This document shows positions 6,984 through 15,692 of a DNA stretch of 64,000 nt, in pieces. This DNA is from Bin18 sp965200355. Lineage in GTDB: Bacteria > Desulfobacterota > Binatia > Bin18. Under the pieces are notes generated by a model, which did not search any database, had not been told where the DNA came from, and saw nothing but the letters and a program-made list of their open reading frames with translations. The stretch covers positions 62,001 to 126,000 of the forward strand of contig OZ241351.1 in assembly GCA_965200355.1 (NCBI GenBank). The letters run 5' to 3'. A program made the position numbers and the translations under genes. Every line of letters begins with the position of its first letter. The stretch's first letter is position 1.

Positions 6984-7937
6984 GTGGCAGTGATGCAGGA
7001 GAAGTATGAAGTCTGCTGCGCCTTGTTCCACGGCTTTGACCGCTCGCGGTTGAGCACCGGCGCGCCGACAGAACGGCTGGCCTTGTTGCCGGCCGCACAG
7101 GAACACATCCTGACCCAGGAAAACGGCAAAGAGCGTTACCTGGCCGCGGTCCGCGCGCTGTCCCAGGCGTTTGCTCTGGCCGTCCCGCATGAAGCCGCAC
7201 TGGACATTCGGGACGAGGTCGCGTTCTTTCAGGCCGTCCGGTCGGTCCTCGCCAAGCGAGCGCCCGGCGATATTCGCCCCAAGGAAGAGTTGGACCAGGC
7301 CGTGCGCCAGATTGTTTCGCGGGCCGTGGCATCGGAAGGGGTGATCAACATCTTCTCCGCCGCCGGACTGGAGAAACCCGATATCTCGGTCCTGTCGGAC
7401 GAATTTCTGGCCGAGGTGCGGGACATGCCGCAGCGCAACCTCGCAGTCGAACTGTTACAGAAACTGCTAAAAGGCGAACTCGCCGTCCGCCGTCGGAAAA
7501 ACGTTGTCCAGGCGCGGTCGTTCGCCAAGATGCTGGAACACACCCTGCGTCGCTATCAAAACCGGGCCGTCGAAGCCGCGCAGGTTGTTGAGGAACTGAT
7601 TCAACTCGCCCAGGAGTTGCGCGAGGCAAGCGCTCGCGGCGAAAAGCTCGGCCTGTCGGAAGACGAGGTGGCGTTTTATGACGCGCTCGAAACACATGAC
7701 AGCGCGGTACAGGTGCTCGGCGACGAAACCCTGCGCAATATCGCCCGCGCATTGGTGAAAACCGTGCGCCGCAACGTCACCATTGACTGGACGCTCCGCG
7801 AGAATGTCCGCGCCAATCTGCGCCGTCTGGTCAAACGCATTCTGCGCAAACACGGGTATCCGCCCGACAAGCAGGAGCGAGCGACACGGACTGTGCTGGA
7901 GCAGGCCGAGGTGTTCGCCGCGGGCTGGGCGGCCTAA
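6984..7937 (+). CDS. hsdR: HsdR C-terminal fragment
   Basis: 317 residues in the same frame as the preceding fragment, after the TAG at 6972-6974. It begins with the conserved EKYEVCCALFHGFD segment and ends with the C-terminal helical domain (TIDWTLRENVRANLRRLVKRILRKHGYPPDK) of type I restriction subunits, which docks on the M2S core. On its own it would have no catalytic activity. Confidence 0.82.
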   Translation: MAVMQEKYEVCCALFHGFDRSRLSTGAPTERLALLPAAQEHILTQENGKERYLAAVRALSQAFALAVPHEAALDIRDEVAFFQAVRSVLAKRAPGDIRPKEELDQAVRQIVSRAVASEGVINIFSAAGLEKPDISVLSDEFLAEVRDMPQRNLAVELLQKLLKGELAVRRRKNVVQARSFAKMLEHTLRRYQNRAVEAAQVVEELIQLAQELREASARGEKLGLSEDEVAFYDALETHDSAVQVLGDETLRNIARALVKTVRRNVTIDWTLRENVRANLRRLVKRILRKHGYPPDKQERATRTVLEQAEVFAAGWAA

Positions 7938-8260
7938 CCGGAGGCCGGTCGTCCGCGGGAAGTCGGACCTGTCGCACCCCCGCTCCCAAACACCCTGCAC
8001 GGTCTGGGTGCCGTTGGGAGTGCGGGTCAGCCCGCTTCTTGTTTTCACAGGAATGACGGACGGCTCCACCGCATCGTGCACTGCGCTCGGCACGTTCCAC
8101 AACGCTGGCTTCGGCTTGACAGGGGACTGACGGCCAGAGTATCCACGAGCAAGACCCGCGGGGGACAGCACCCGTGCCGTTGGAATCGGGCGGGGCCGCT
8201 TTTTCGTGTCCGCGACCACGGTATGCAACCCCCCATAGCTCGCCGAAAGGAGGAACGACC
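7938..8260. other. Intergenic region between hsdR and the SDR gene
   Basis: 323 bp without a convincing gene. It carries a short GGGTCAGCCCGC-type repeat fragment near 8020-8035 and a possible promoter (8116-8145). The Shine-Dalgarno AAAGGAGG just before 8261 belongs to the SDR gene. The boundary separates the restriction locus from the metabolic genes. Confidence 0.5.
8116..8145 (+). promoter_or_regulatory. Candidate sigma-70-like promoter
   Basis: TTGACA at 8116-8121 is a perfect -35 box. TATCCA at 8140-8145, 18 bases on, is a weak -10. It lies about 115 bp before the SDR start. Based on sequence match only. Confidence 0.3.
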
Positions 8261-9034
8261 ATGACCGGGCAGTTCGACACAAGGGTAGCGCTCGTCACCG
8301 GCGGCGGCTCGGGTATTGGCCGTGCCTCGGCTGTGGCTTTTGCCAGGGAAAACGCTCGGGTTGTTGTTGCCGACGTAGATGAGGCCGGTGGACAGGAGAC
8401 GGTCGGCGTGATTGAGGCGGCTGGGGGCACGGCGCTGTTCGTCCGTACCGATGTCTCCCAGGCGGCGGAGATGGCCGCCCTGGTGCAGCGGGTCGTTACG
8501 ACCTACGGCCGTTTGGACTGCGCCCTCAACAACGCCGGTATCCAGGGGGATATCAGGCCGACCGCCGAGTGCAGCCAGGAAAACTGGGAGCGGATTATTG
8601 CCATCAATCTGACCGGGGTGTGGTTGGGTATGAAGCACGAACTCCGGCAGATGCTGCACCAGGGCGGGGGCGCAATCGTCAACACGGCCTCGAACTTCGG
8701 GCTGGTAGGCTCAAGCGGGATGCCAGCCTACTCGGCCAGCAAGCACGGCGTCCTCGGGCTGACGAAAACCGCCGCCCTGGAGTATGCTACGGCCGGTATT
8801 CGGATCAATGCCGTCTGCCCAGGGCCGGTTCAGACGCCGCTGGTCGATAAAATTCTGGCCACTCAGCCCGAGTTGGGCGACCAGATTATCAAGGCCATTG
8901 AGGCCAGACAGCCGGTAGGGCGTATGGGGAGGCCGGAGGAAATTGCCGAGGCGGTGGTCTGGTTGTGTTCCGATGCGGCCTCGTTTGTCACTGGAGCGGC
9001 CCTGTCCGTGGACGGCGGCTTTGTGGCGCAGTAG
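8261..9034 (+). CDS. SDR-family NAD(P)-dependent oxidoreductase
   Basis: 257-residue short-chain dehydrogenase/reductase. The ATG at 8261 has an AAAGGAGG upstream. The cofactor loop is TGGGSGIG at 13-20, NNAG is at 90-93, and the catalytic residues are S144, Y157 and K161 (YSASK). The C-terminal half has the classical PGPVQTPL and SVDGGF segments. Its substrate cannot be deduced. It is followed about 95 bp on by a 2-hydroxyacid dehydrogenase in the same direction, so the two may share a transcript with the Rieske oxygenase. Confidence 0.92.
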   Translation: MTGQFDTRVALVTGGGSGIGRASAVAFARENARVVVADVDEAGGQETVGVIEAAGGTALFVRTDVSQAAEMAALVQRVVTTYGRLDCALNNAGIQGDIRPTAECSQENWERIIAINLTGVWLGMKHELRQMLHQGGGAIVNTASNFGLVGSSGMPAYSASKHGVLGLTKTAALEYATAGIRINAVCPGPVQTPLVDKILATQPELGDQIIKAIEARQPVGRMGRPEEIAEAVVWLCSDAASFVTGAALSVDGGFVAQ

Positions 9035-9128
9035 TCAGGAGAAGAACAACAGGCGAGGAGGACAGAGGGCGGACCCTCCTCACGCTTCAGGATTTCGCCA
9101 AAAACAGCAAAAAGGGAGTGTACGACCT

Positions 9129-10121
9129 ATGCCGGCTCTGAAACTGGACGAACCGCTATCCATTCTCGTGCTGCTCGGGCTGACCCTGCCCGAAGTGTCT
9201 GAAGATGATGTGGCAAAAATTCAGGCCGCGGCCCCTCGCTCGACCGTCAAGATAGCCCCTCGGGTCGGTGATGCGCTCGACATGGCCGCTGATGTCGAGG
9301 TCATCCTTGGCTTCTTGCCCGAAGCCTTGTTTCGGGCCGCTCCCCGTCTGCGCTGGGTGCACGCCATTGCCTCGGGGGTCGATATGTTTCTCTACCCGGC
9401 GATGCGAGACTCCGCTGTGGTCCTGACCGGAGAAAAGGGCCTGGTGGGCGGACACTTGGCGGATACCGGGTTTGGCCTGCTCTTGGCCCTGACCCGCCAG
9501 ATCGCGACCGCCGTCCGCCTCGGCCCGGCCAGTTGGCAGGAACGGGAGGTCATGCGCCGCAAAGAGGTCGAGCTGGAGGGGCTGACGATGGGCATTGTCG
9601 GCTTCGGGGGGACCGGGCGGGCGATGGCCCGCCGAGCGGTGGCGTTTGGTATGCGCGTGCTGGCCCTGGATGAGCGACCCGTCCCAGTATCGGACGGCGT
9701 GGACGTGGTATGGGGCCGGGAGCGGTTGCCCGAGTTGCTGGCTGCTGCTGACGTGGTGGCGATCTGCTGTCCGCTCACAGCCGAGACGCGGCAGATGTTC
9801 AACCCGCCAACCTTCGCCCATTTGAAGCCGGGCGCGCTGCTGGTCAATGTCACCCGCGGGGAGATTATAGACGGAGAGGCCCTGGTCCAAGCGTTGCAAG
9901 ACGGCCGGTGTGGCGGCGCGGCGCTTGATGTTGCTCCAATCGAACCCCTGCCGGCCGATCATCCCTTGTGGACGTTTGAGAATGTGGTCATGACGCCGCA
10001 TACCGCTGGGGCGAGCCAGCTCCGGGCCACGCGCAACCTCGAACGCTTTTGCGAAAACCTGCGCCGTATCCAGCGCGGTGAGCCCCTCGTCGGCGTGGTC
10101 GATAAACAGCGCGGCTACTAA
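9129..10121 (+). CDS. D-2-hydroxyacid dehydrogenase family protein
   Basis: 330 residues. The NAD-binding loop is GFGGTG at 158-163. The family's catalytic triad is present: R243 (NVTRGE), E272 (DVAPIEPLP) and H291 (MTPHTAG). Such enzymes interconvert 2-oxoacids and D-2-hydroxyacids, such as glyoxylate/hydroxypyruvate or phosphoglycerate, but the specificity is not visible. The ATG at 9129 is preferred because the residues upstream in the same frame are non-homologous and overlap the SDR gene. Confidence 0.9.
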   Translation: MPALKLDEPLSILVLLGLTLPEVSEDDVAKIQAAAPRSTVKIAPRVGDALDMAADVEVILGFLPEALFRAAPRLRWVHAIASGVDMFLYPAMRDSAVVLTGEKGLVGGHLADTGFGLLLALTRQIATAVRLGPASWQEREVMRRKEVELEGLTMGIVGFGGTGRAMARRAVAFGMRVLALDERPVPVSDGVDVVWGRERLPELLAAADVVAICCPLTAETRQMFNPPTFAHLKPGALLVNVTRGEIIDGEALVQALQDGRCGGAALDVAPIEPLPADHPLWTFENVVMTPHTAGASQLRATRNLERFCENLRRIQRGEPLVGVVDKQRGY

Positions 10122-10165
10122 GACCAGCGCCCCGTCCATTGTATTCCCGGCCAAGATGACGCAGG

Positions 10166-11437
10166 ATGGCGCATATTTACGAGACGAGAGAGATGATACC
10201 AGACAGGAGACACACCACCAAGGGCAAACGCTGGACGCTTGACCATCCAGAGCTGGGGACCGGGCCCTTACCCATCACGCCCTATCTTTCTGCGGAGTAT
10301 TTTGCGCAGGAGCGCGAGAAGATTTTTACCCGGACGTGGCTGTGTACGGGCAAGAAAGTCGAAGAGATTCCTCAGCCGGGCGATTATCTGGCGCTGGATA
10401 TTGCGGTCGGCAACACCTCGGTCCTGCTCGTCCGGGGCCAAGACGGGCGGGTGCGCGGATTTCACAATGTGTGCAAACATCGCGGCAATCGACTGGCCTG
10501 GGACGACCGTGGCGCGTGCGGGACCGGGTTGACCTGCCGCTTCCACGGCTGGACCTATGCCGCGGACGGTCGCCTGGTCGGGGTGCCGGAAGAAGACATG
10601 TTCTTTGACTTTGACAAACGGGACTACGGCCTGAGTCCGGTTGCCACGGAGGTCTGGCAGGGCTTTATTTTTATCAACCTTGACCCGCACCCACCGGAAA
10701 CGCTGCACCAGTATCTCGGCGAAGTGGTTGACCTGCTGGGCGGCTATGCGTTTGACCGCTTGCCGCTGAGCTGGTCGTATACGGCCCGGCAGCACTGCAA
10801 CTGGCGGATTCTACGCGACTCGCAGCTCGAGTTCTATCACGGCAAGGCGCTGCATCAGCAGTTCGCCGGCAAGGTGATGATGAATAAGCAGCAGCCGTCC
10901 TGCCACGTGCTCGACGCCAAGCTCTTCCGCCGTCACAGTATGATGTCGTTTTACGGCGACCGCCGGAACACCCAGCGCACGCCCATGGAATTGTTGATGG
11001 CCCAATTTGGGGCCAGCCTCAAAACCTTTCCCGGCGCGCGGGATATGGACCGCTGGCCCCTGGGGGTCAACCCCACACGCAGCAAACAGTGGTTCTTTGA
11101 TATTTATTACATCTTTCCCAATTTTCATCTGGTGATTCTGAGCCCCTTTCTGTTTGTCGCCCACACCATATGGCCGGAGACGGTCAAGCGCTCAACCTGG
11201 AACGCGCGGGGCTATTTCCCCCAGCCGGCGACTGCCGCCGAGTCGGTGACGCGCGAATATAATAAATGCCTGGCGCGGGACGTGTGGCTGGAAGACGGCA
11301 GCACCCTGGAAAACACCCAGCGCGGCATCGAGTCGGGTGTGCTGAGCCAGTATCCGCTCCAGGACCAGGAATTGCTGATCCGCCACGCCCATCAGGTGGC
11401 GGAAGCCCTGCTCGCCAGCGGCGGACAAGCGGGGTGA
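10166..11437 (+). CDS. Rieske non-heme iron oxygenase alpha subunit
   Basis: 423-residue ring-hydroxylating oxygenase large subunit. The Rieske [2Fe-2S] ligands are C103/H105 and C124/H127 (CKHRGN and CRFHGW). The catalytic domain has the mononuclear iron ligand pattern NWRILRDSQLEFYHGKALH, with H225 and H230 and the bridging acid D218. No ferredoxin, reductase or small beta subunit is adjacent, so electrons must come from elsewhere. A 112-residue protein follows four bases later and is probably a partner. Substrate unknown. The neighbours suggest catabolism of aromatic or other xenobiotic-like compounds. Confidence 0.9.
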   Translation: MAHIYETREMIPDRRHTTKGKRWTLDHPELGTGPLPITPYLSAEYFAQEREKIFTRTWLCTGKKVEEIPQPGDYLALDIAVGNTSVLLVRGQDGRVRGFHNVCKHRGNRLAWDDRGACGTGLTCRFHGWTYAADGRLVGVPEEDMFFDFDKRDYGLSPVATEVWQGFIFINLDPHPPETLHQYLGEVVDLLGGYAFDRLPLSWSYTARQHCNWRILRDSQLEFYHGKALHQQFAGKVMMNKQQPSCHVLDAKLFRRHSMMSFYGDRRNTQRTPMELLMAQFGASLKTFPGARDMDRWPLGVNPTRSKQWFFDIYYIFPNFHLVILSPFLFVAHTIWPETVKRSTWNARGYFPQPATAAESVTREYNKCLARDVWLEDGSTLENTQRGIESGVLSQYPLQDQELLIRHAHQVAEALLASGGQAG

Positions 11438-11440
11438 GGC

Positions 11441-11779
11441 ATGGCCGCGCCGCGCCTGCCCGAGCCGTTCGCCGACCTCGAACCGCTGGCCGCAGTCTGG
11501 GCGCTGGCGACCGAGACCGAGCGCAACCAGCAACGCCTCAGCAGCACGATGACCCAGATTCAGGTATTTTACGACACCCTGCTGCCCCGTATGGAGGCCG
11601 TCCTGACCTATCTGAGTCAATTCCCACCAGAGCCGCCAGCCGCGCTGCCCCAGGAGGTCCGACGGCTCTTATCCCTGGCCCTGGCTATGGCCGAAATCAC
11701 CACCGCGGTGGAGCTCCACCAACAGCCCAGCGTGCCGGCCGGCTTTGACCCGCAGCACTTTATTCCCGACCACAAGTAG
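11441..11779 (+). CDS. Small hypothetical protein coupled to the Rieske oxygenase
   Basis: 112 residues, not recognised, mostly helical, no Cys, no signal peptide and no membrane segment. Its ATG at 11441 follows the Rieske stop by three bases, so it is almost certainly cotranslated. It may stabilise or regulate the oxygenase, but that is inferred from position alone. Confidence 0.65.
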   Translation: MAAPRLPEPFADLEPLAAVWALATETERNQQRLSSTMTQIQVFYDTLLPRMEAVLTYLSQFPPEPPAALPQEVRRLLSLALAMAEITTAVELHQQPSVPAGFDPQHFIPDHK

Positions 11780-11801
11780 GGGCAACCCCCTGTGGTTGCC
11801 C
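11780..11801. terminator. Hairpin between convergent genes
   Basis: GGGCAACC (11780-11787) and GGTTGCCC (11794-11801) form a perfect 8-bp stem with a 6-base loop. It lies between the end of the small Rieske-linked gene and the end of the leftward LLM gene, where it could stop transcripts from both sides. There is no U run. Confidence 0.5.
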
Positions 11802-11809
11802 AGAACGCG

Positions 11810-12850
11810 CTAGGCACTCTTCTGAAAATGCGGCATGACTTCTTTGGCAAAGAAGCGCATGGCCCGGACCGTTTTGGCGTGCGCCACCCCAGGGAACTGC
11901 ATCCAGCATATCAGATAGTCCATGCCGAGTTCGTGCTGGTATTTCTCAATCTCTCGAATGCAATGGTCCGGGTCGCCGATAATGAAACGCTCCCGGTGGG
12001 TGTCAAAGGTCACGCTGGCCGGGTCCTTGACCAACGCGCCCGTATCGTCTTTGAGCGGCCGGACGTTGGCCCATTTGCCGTACATCCCGGCGTGCAGATA
12101 CATGATTCCGGCCCGGGCCTCTTCCTCGGCTCGGGCCGTAGTCTCGGCAACATACACTTCGCGGATGACTGGTGTGGCGCTGGCCGTCTTATTGAATCGC
12201 TGGAGCTGCTGCCGATACAGCCGATAATGCTCCTTCAATTCGTTGATATGATGTCGTGGGGACGCCACGAGGGCCGAGCCCCATTGGGCCGCCCGCCGCA
12301 CTCCGCCGCGAGTGGAGGCCCCAATCCAGATGGGTGGGTGCGGCTTTTGGACGGGCTTGGGGGTAATGGACAGGTCGTCCACGTGGTAGTACTGGCCCGC
12401 AAACGAGAAGCGCTCCGTCGTCCAGCCCCGAATCATCAGATCGAGCTGTTCTTCCATACGCGGCTCACGCCCCGAACGCGGCTCTTGATAGGCGGCGAAC
12501 TCCTCCGGTCGATAGCCAGTCGCAACGCCAAGGATAAACCGTCCCGCGGCGATATTATCGAGCACCGCCACATCCTCGGCGGTCTGGACCGGCCGATGCA
12601 GCGGCAGGAGGTACATGCTTGTCCCAATGGTGAGCCGCGAGGTCCGGGCAGCCATAGCGGCGGCTGTCACCAATAGTGATGGGCAGATCCCGTCGGCCAG
12701 AAAATGGTGCTCAACCAGCCAGGCCGATTCAAACCCAATCTCTTCGGCAATGACCGTCTGGTCCAACATCTCACGATAGAGTTGCTCATGCGTCTGGCCG
12801 GAGCCTGGCCGCAGCTGCATAGAGAACGGACCAATCCCAAATCGCATCAT
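11810..12850 (-). CDS. LLM-class flavin-dependent oxidoreductase
   Basis: 346-residue bacterial-luciferase-like (TIM-barrel) monooxygenase using FMN or F420. It begins MMRFGIGPFSM and contains the family segments AEEIGFESAWLVEHHF, LDNIAAGRFILGVATGY and KPVQKPHPPIWIGAST. The start at 12850 is chosen for the AAGGAGG seven bases upstream; a longer frame to 12967 has no homologous sequence. It is convergent with the Rieske operon and divergent from a second LLM gene. Substrate unknown. Confidence 0.9.
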   Translation of the reverse strand: MMRFGIGPFSMQLRPGSGQTHEQLYREMLDQTVIAEEIGFESAWLVEHHFLADGICPSLLVTAAAMAARTSRLTIGTSMYLLPLHRPVQTAEDVAVLDNIAAGRFILGVATGYRPEEFAAYQEPRSGREPRMEEQLDLMIRGWTTERFSFAGQYYHVDDLSITPKPVQKPHPPIWIGASTRGGVRRAAQWGSALVASPRHHINELKEHYRLYRQQLQRFNKTASATPVIREVYVAETTARAEEEARAGIMYLHAGMYGKWANVRPLKDDTGALVKDPASVTFDTHRERFIIGDPDHCIREIEKYQHELGMDYLICWMQFPGVAHAKTVRAMRFFAKEVMPHFQKSA

Positions 12851-13062
12851 ACGCTGTCCTCCTTGGGGTATGACAACCGGCCAGATTATTCTCCTCTGAC
12901 AACCGGCTGTCAACGTTTGGAGAGACGCGCGGAGACAGCCGGCCGATAACTGGCAAGGCCGGGGCACTCTTTATCATGAGGGGCGCTTCCAGTACATTAT
13001 GCACAGCATCATTCAACCACCGTCCTGTAAAATCTCTCGGCTGTATTGGAAAGGAGAGACTC

Positions 13063-14043
13063 GTGTACGACCCCAAGTTTGGCTTACTTCTCCCTGCGGA
13101 TGACATTGCCGCGGCCATGCAGGCAGCTTTACGAGCGGAAAGCGACGGCTTTTACTCGGTGTCGATGGTCGATCACTTCTTCACCCCGCTCGGAGAACCG
13201 CACACACCTCAGTTGGAGTGCTATACGACGCTCACGGCTATCGCCGCGGTGACCGAGCGCATCCGTCTCGCCCCGTGTGTGACGGCCGTCTCGTTTCGCC
13301 CGCCTCCAATGCTGGCCAAAATAGCGTCTACCCTCGACAACATCAGCAACGGGCGTCTGACGCTCGGATTAGGCGCGGGCTGGAAGCCGGACGAATACCA
13401 GGCGCATGGCTACCCCTATCTCTCGAATCGAGGGCGCTTGGATCAACTCGCCGAGGCTATTCAGGTGCTCAAAGCCATGTTCACCCAAGAGGCACCGAGC
13501 TTTGAGGGCACCCATTTTTCGATTCACAACGCCTACAACCATCCCCGTCCCATCCAAAAACCTCATCCCCCGCTGATGCTGGGCGGCTCGGGCAGCGGTC
13601 TGCTCAAGATCGCCGCCGCGGAAGCGGATATCCTGAATATCATCCCGCCGATCTTTAATGGCAAGGATTATCCGAACGATCCGGCTATGACCTTGAAGTT
13701 CGACACCCCGTATTTGAAAAAACGGCTGGAGATGCTGCGCCGTTTTATGGAAGAATGCGGACGCGACCCACAGGCGATAGAGCTGGGTTCTTTACTGATC
13801 CTCCACCTGACCCGAGACCCCGCCGACGCGGCGCTGGCCCAAACCGCGACCTTTCTCAGCTTCCCCGACACCGACACGGCGCTCCGCTCCCCCCTGACCT
13901 TGATGGGGACGCCAGACCAAGTTAAACGAGAAATCCACACCCGCATTGAGGACATGGGCCTCACCTACACGATTGTTATTCCGGTCTCCCCCGAGTCTCA
14001 GGAATTGTTTGTGCATGAGGTCATGCCTGAGTTTGTCGCGTGA
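13063..14043 (+). CDS. LLM-class flavin-dependent oxidoreductase
   Basis: 326-residue luciferase-like protein of the F420-type subgroup. Segments include FYSVSMVDHFF, LDNISNGRLTLGLGAGW and IQKPHPPLMLGGSG. The GTG at 13063 has AAGGAG at the right distance; the upstream extension of the frame is not family-like. It is followed by a methyltransferase and a dienelactone-hydrolase-like gene in one direction with short gaps, so a three-gene operon is likely. Confidence 0.88.
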   Translation: MYDPKFGLLLPADDIAAAMQAALRAESDGFYSVSMVDHFFTPLGEPHTPQLECYTTLTAIAAVTERIRLAPCVTAVSFRPPPMLAKIASTLDNISNGRLTLGLGAGWKPDEYQAHGYPYLSNRGRLDQLAEAIQVLKAMFTQEAPSFEGTHFSIHNAYNHPRPIQKPHPPLMLGGSGSGLLKIAAAEADILNIIPPIFNGKDYPNDPAMTLKFDTPYLKKRLEMLRRFMEECGRDPQAIELGSLLILHLTRDPADAALAQTATFLSFPDTDTALRSPLTLMGTPDQVKREIHTRIEDMGLTYTIVIPVSPESQELFVHEVMPEFVA

Positions 14044-14076
14044 CGGGACCGCCCTGGTCGGAATTGGAGAAAAACC

Positions 14077-14877
14077 GTGAGCGACATCAAGCAATCCATA
14101 CATGACCAATTCGGTCGGGCAGCCGCCCGGTATAAAACCAGCCAGGTCCATGCCACGGGCGAGGATTTGGTGCGGATTGCCAAGCTGGCACAACAGCACA
14201 ATGCCCCATCCGCCCTGGATGCCGGCTGTGGAGCCGGCCATGCCTCAGTGGCCATCGCGCCGTATAGTCGCCGGGTCGTCGCCCTTGACCTGACCCCTCA
14301 CATGCTGGAGCAGGTCAATCAGTTGGCCGCCGAACGCGGCTTCTCTCATATCGAAACGCGCCAGGGCGATGTCGAACAGATTCCGTTCGCCGACAGCAGC
14401 TTTGACTTGGTGGTCTCCCGCTATAGCGCCCATCATTGGCCGCACCCCCTGACCGCACTCCAGGAGTGCCAGCGCGTGCTGAAGCCGGGCGGACGGTTTA
14501 TCCTGAGCGATATTATTGCCCCTGAAGCGCCGGCACACGACACCTTTTTACAGGCGTTTGAACTCCTGCGTGACGCCTCGCACGTCCGAGACCATACGCT
14601 TGCGCAGTGGCAGGCCATGTTTGCACGAAGTGGGTTTCAGCCCCGCGTTGTCTTCACCTGGCGTCTGCCGCTGGACTTTCAGGCTTGGACGGCACGGATG
14701 GCGACTCCGCCGGCAAGAGTCGCCATGGTCCAACATTTGTACGATACCGCGCCCGAGGAAATCCGAACGGCTTTCGCTATTCAAGACAATTACGATTTTG
14801 CCCTGTACGGAGCCTTATTTGAGGCGGTCCGTCAGCCCGACTCGCTTAAAAACCGTATTCGAGAAACTCACACATAA
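14077..14877 (+). CDS. Class I SAM-dependent methyltransferase
   Basis: 266 residues of the UbiE/Methyltransf_11 type. SAM motif I is ALDAGCGAGHAS near 47-58, with the acidic end of strand 2 at VVALD. Motif 4 resembles FDLVVSRYSAHHW, with the post-motif LKPGGRFILSD. The acceptor substrate cannot be read from the sequence. It starts 33 bases after the LLM gene and ends 11 bases before the hydrolase gene. Confidence 0.88.
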   Translation: MSDIKQSIHDQFGRAAARYKTSQVHATGEDLVRIAKLAQQHNAPSALDAGCGAGHASVAIAPYSRRVVALDLTPHMLEQVNQLAAERGFSHIETRQGDVEQIPFADSSFDLVVSRYSAHHWPHPLTALQECQRVLKPGGRFILSDIIAPEAPAHDTFLQAFELLRDASHVRDHTLAQWQAMFARSGFQPRVVFTWRLPLDFQAWTARMATPPARVAMVQHLYDTAPEEIRTAFAIQDNYDFALYGALFEAVRQPDSLKNRIRETHT

Positions 14878-14888
14878 GGAGGAACGAG

Positions 14889-15602
14889 ATGAGGGCAGAG
14901 AGTTTGGAATATCAAGATGGGGAGGTCATGCTGAAGGGATTTGTGGCGCTCGATGACCAGAGCGACCACAAGCGACCCGGTATTCTGGTCATGCCCGAGG
15001 CGTTTGGATTGGGCAAGCAGGCCAAGGACCGGGCCCTGCGGCTGGCCGCGCTCGGCTACGCTGCGCTGGCCGGCGACCCCTATGGCAACGGCCTTGAGGT
15101 CAGTGACCTGCAAGACGCGATTACCCATGCGGGAGCCCTGCGTGAGGATACCACCACGTTTCGCCAACGCATACGCGCCGGACTCGACGCGCTGCGGGCG
15201 CTGCCACAGGTTGACACCGACCGGCTGGCGGTCATGGGCTATTGTATGGGCGGGACCTGTTCGCTGGAGATGGCGCGGGATGGCGCGCCGCTCAGGGGTG
15301 TCGTCTCATTCCACGGAGCCCTGGAAACCCAGAGTCCGGCAGAGCCGGACACGGTCCGGGCCAAGGTCCTGGTATGCCACGGTGCGGATGACCCCTTTGT
15401 TCCGGTCGAACAGGTCAATGCCTTTGAAGAGGAAATGCGACAGGCCGGGGTTGACTGGCAGGTCATCAGCTATGGCGGCACGGTGCATAGCTTTACGAAC
15501 CCGGAGGCCGACGGTTCCATAGCCGGCATTTGCTATAATAAACAAGCAGATGAGCGCTCGTGGCAGGCGATGAAGACCTTCTTTGACGAGATTTTCGCGT
15601 AA
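14889..15602 (+). CDS. Dienelactone hydrolase family protein
   Basis: 237-residue alpha/beta hydrolase. The DLH-type catalytic triad is C119 (GYCMGG), D167 or D168 (HGADDPF) and H200 (GTVHSF), with E37 (MPEAFG) as the conserved activating acid. AAGGAGG precedes the ATG. DLHs hydrolyse dienelactones in chlorocatechol breakdown, and many homologues act on other esters. Last gene of the LLM-methyltransferase-hydrolase set; a good terminator hairpin follows. Confidence 0.9.
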   Translation: MRAESLEYQDGEVMLKGFVALDDQSDHKRPGILVMPEAFGLGKQAKDRALRLAALGYAALAGDPYGNGLEVSDLQDAITHAGALREDTTTFRQRIRAGLDALRALPQVDTDRLAVMGYCMGGTCSLEMARDGAPLRGVVSFHGALETQSPAEPDTVRAKVLVCHGADDPFVPVEQVNAFEEEMRQAGVDWQVISYGGTVHSFTNPEADGSIAGICYNKQADERSWQAMKTFFDEIFA

Positions 15603-15619
15603 CCGCGCTACCAACGGGG

Positions 15620-15646
15620 GGGCGGGCTGACCCGCCCTTCTCTCTT
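15620..15646 (+). terminator. Rho-independent-like terminator
   Basis: GGGCGGG (15620-15626), loop CTGA, CCCGCCC (15631-15637), followed by the pyrimidine-rich TTCTCTCTT. It lies just after the dienelactone hydrolase stop, facing the convergent thiolase gene. Confidence 0.65.
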
Positions 15647-15692
15647 GGTCAGCCTGACGAAACGGCTCGGGGCTGTTGCCAGACAGCCTCCG

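Larger units (their letters stand above)
4800..7937 (+). pseudogene. hsdR: Type I restriction endonuclease subunit with two in-frame stop codons
   Basis: Read through from the ATG at 4800, the frame begins MTRFTESTVEDAALD, then TGA (4845-4847), then LASLGW. HsdR proteins have Trp at that spot (ALDWLASLGW), so this is a TGG-to-TGA change. The same frame continues to a TAG at 6972-6974, where the family has Gln (ALDQEQAVAVM), then on to 7937. The three pieces align end to end without a frame change, total about 1045 codons, which is the normal HsdR length. Unless the stops are suppressed or are sequence errors, no full-length translocase-nuclease is made. The two open parts are listed separately. 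Confidence 0.88.

Noticed and set aside
5922..7190. Leftward frame of 422 codons opposite hsdR
   Set aside because: Shadow of the hsdR coding frame, typical of GC-rich DNA, with no recognisable domain.
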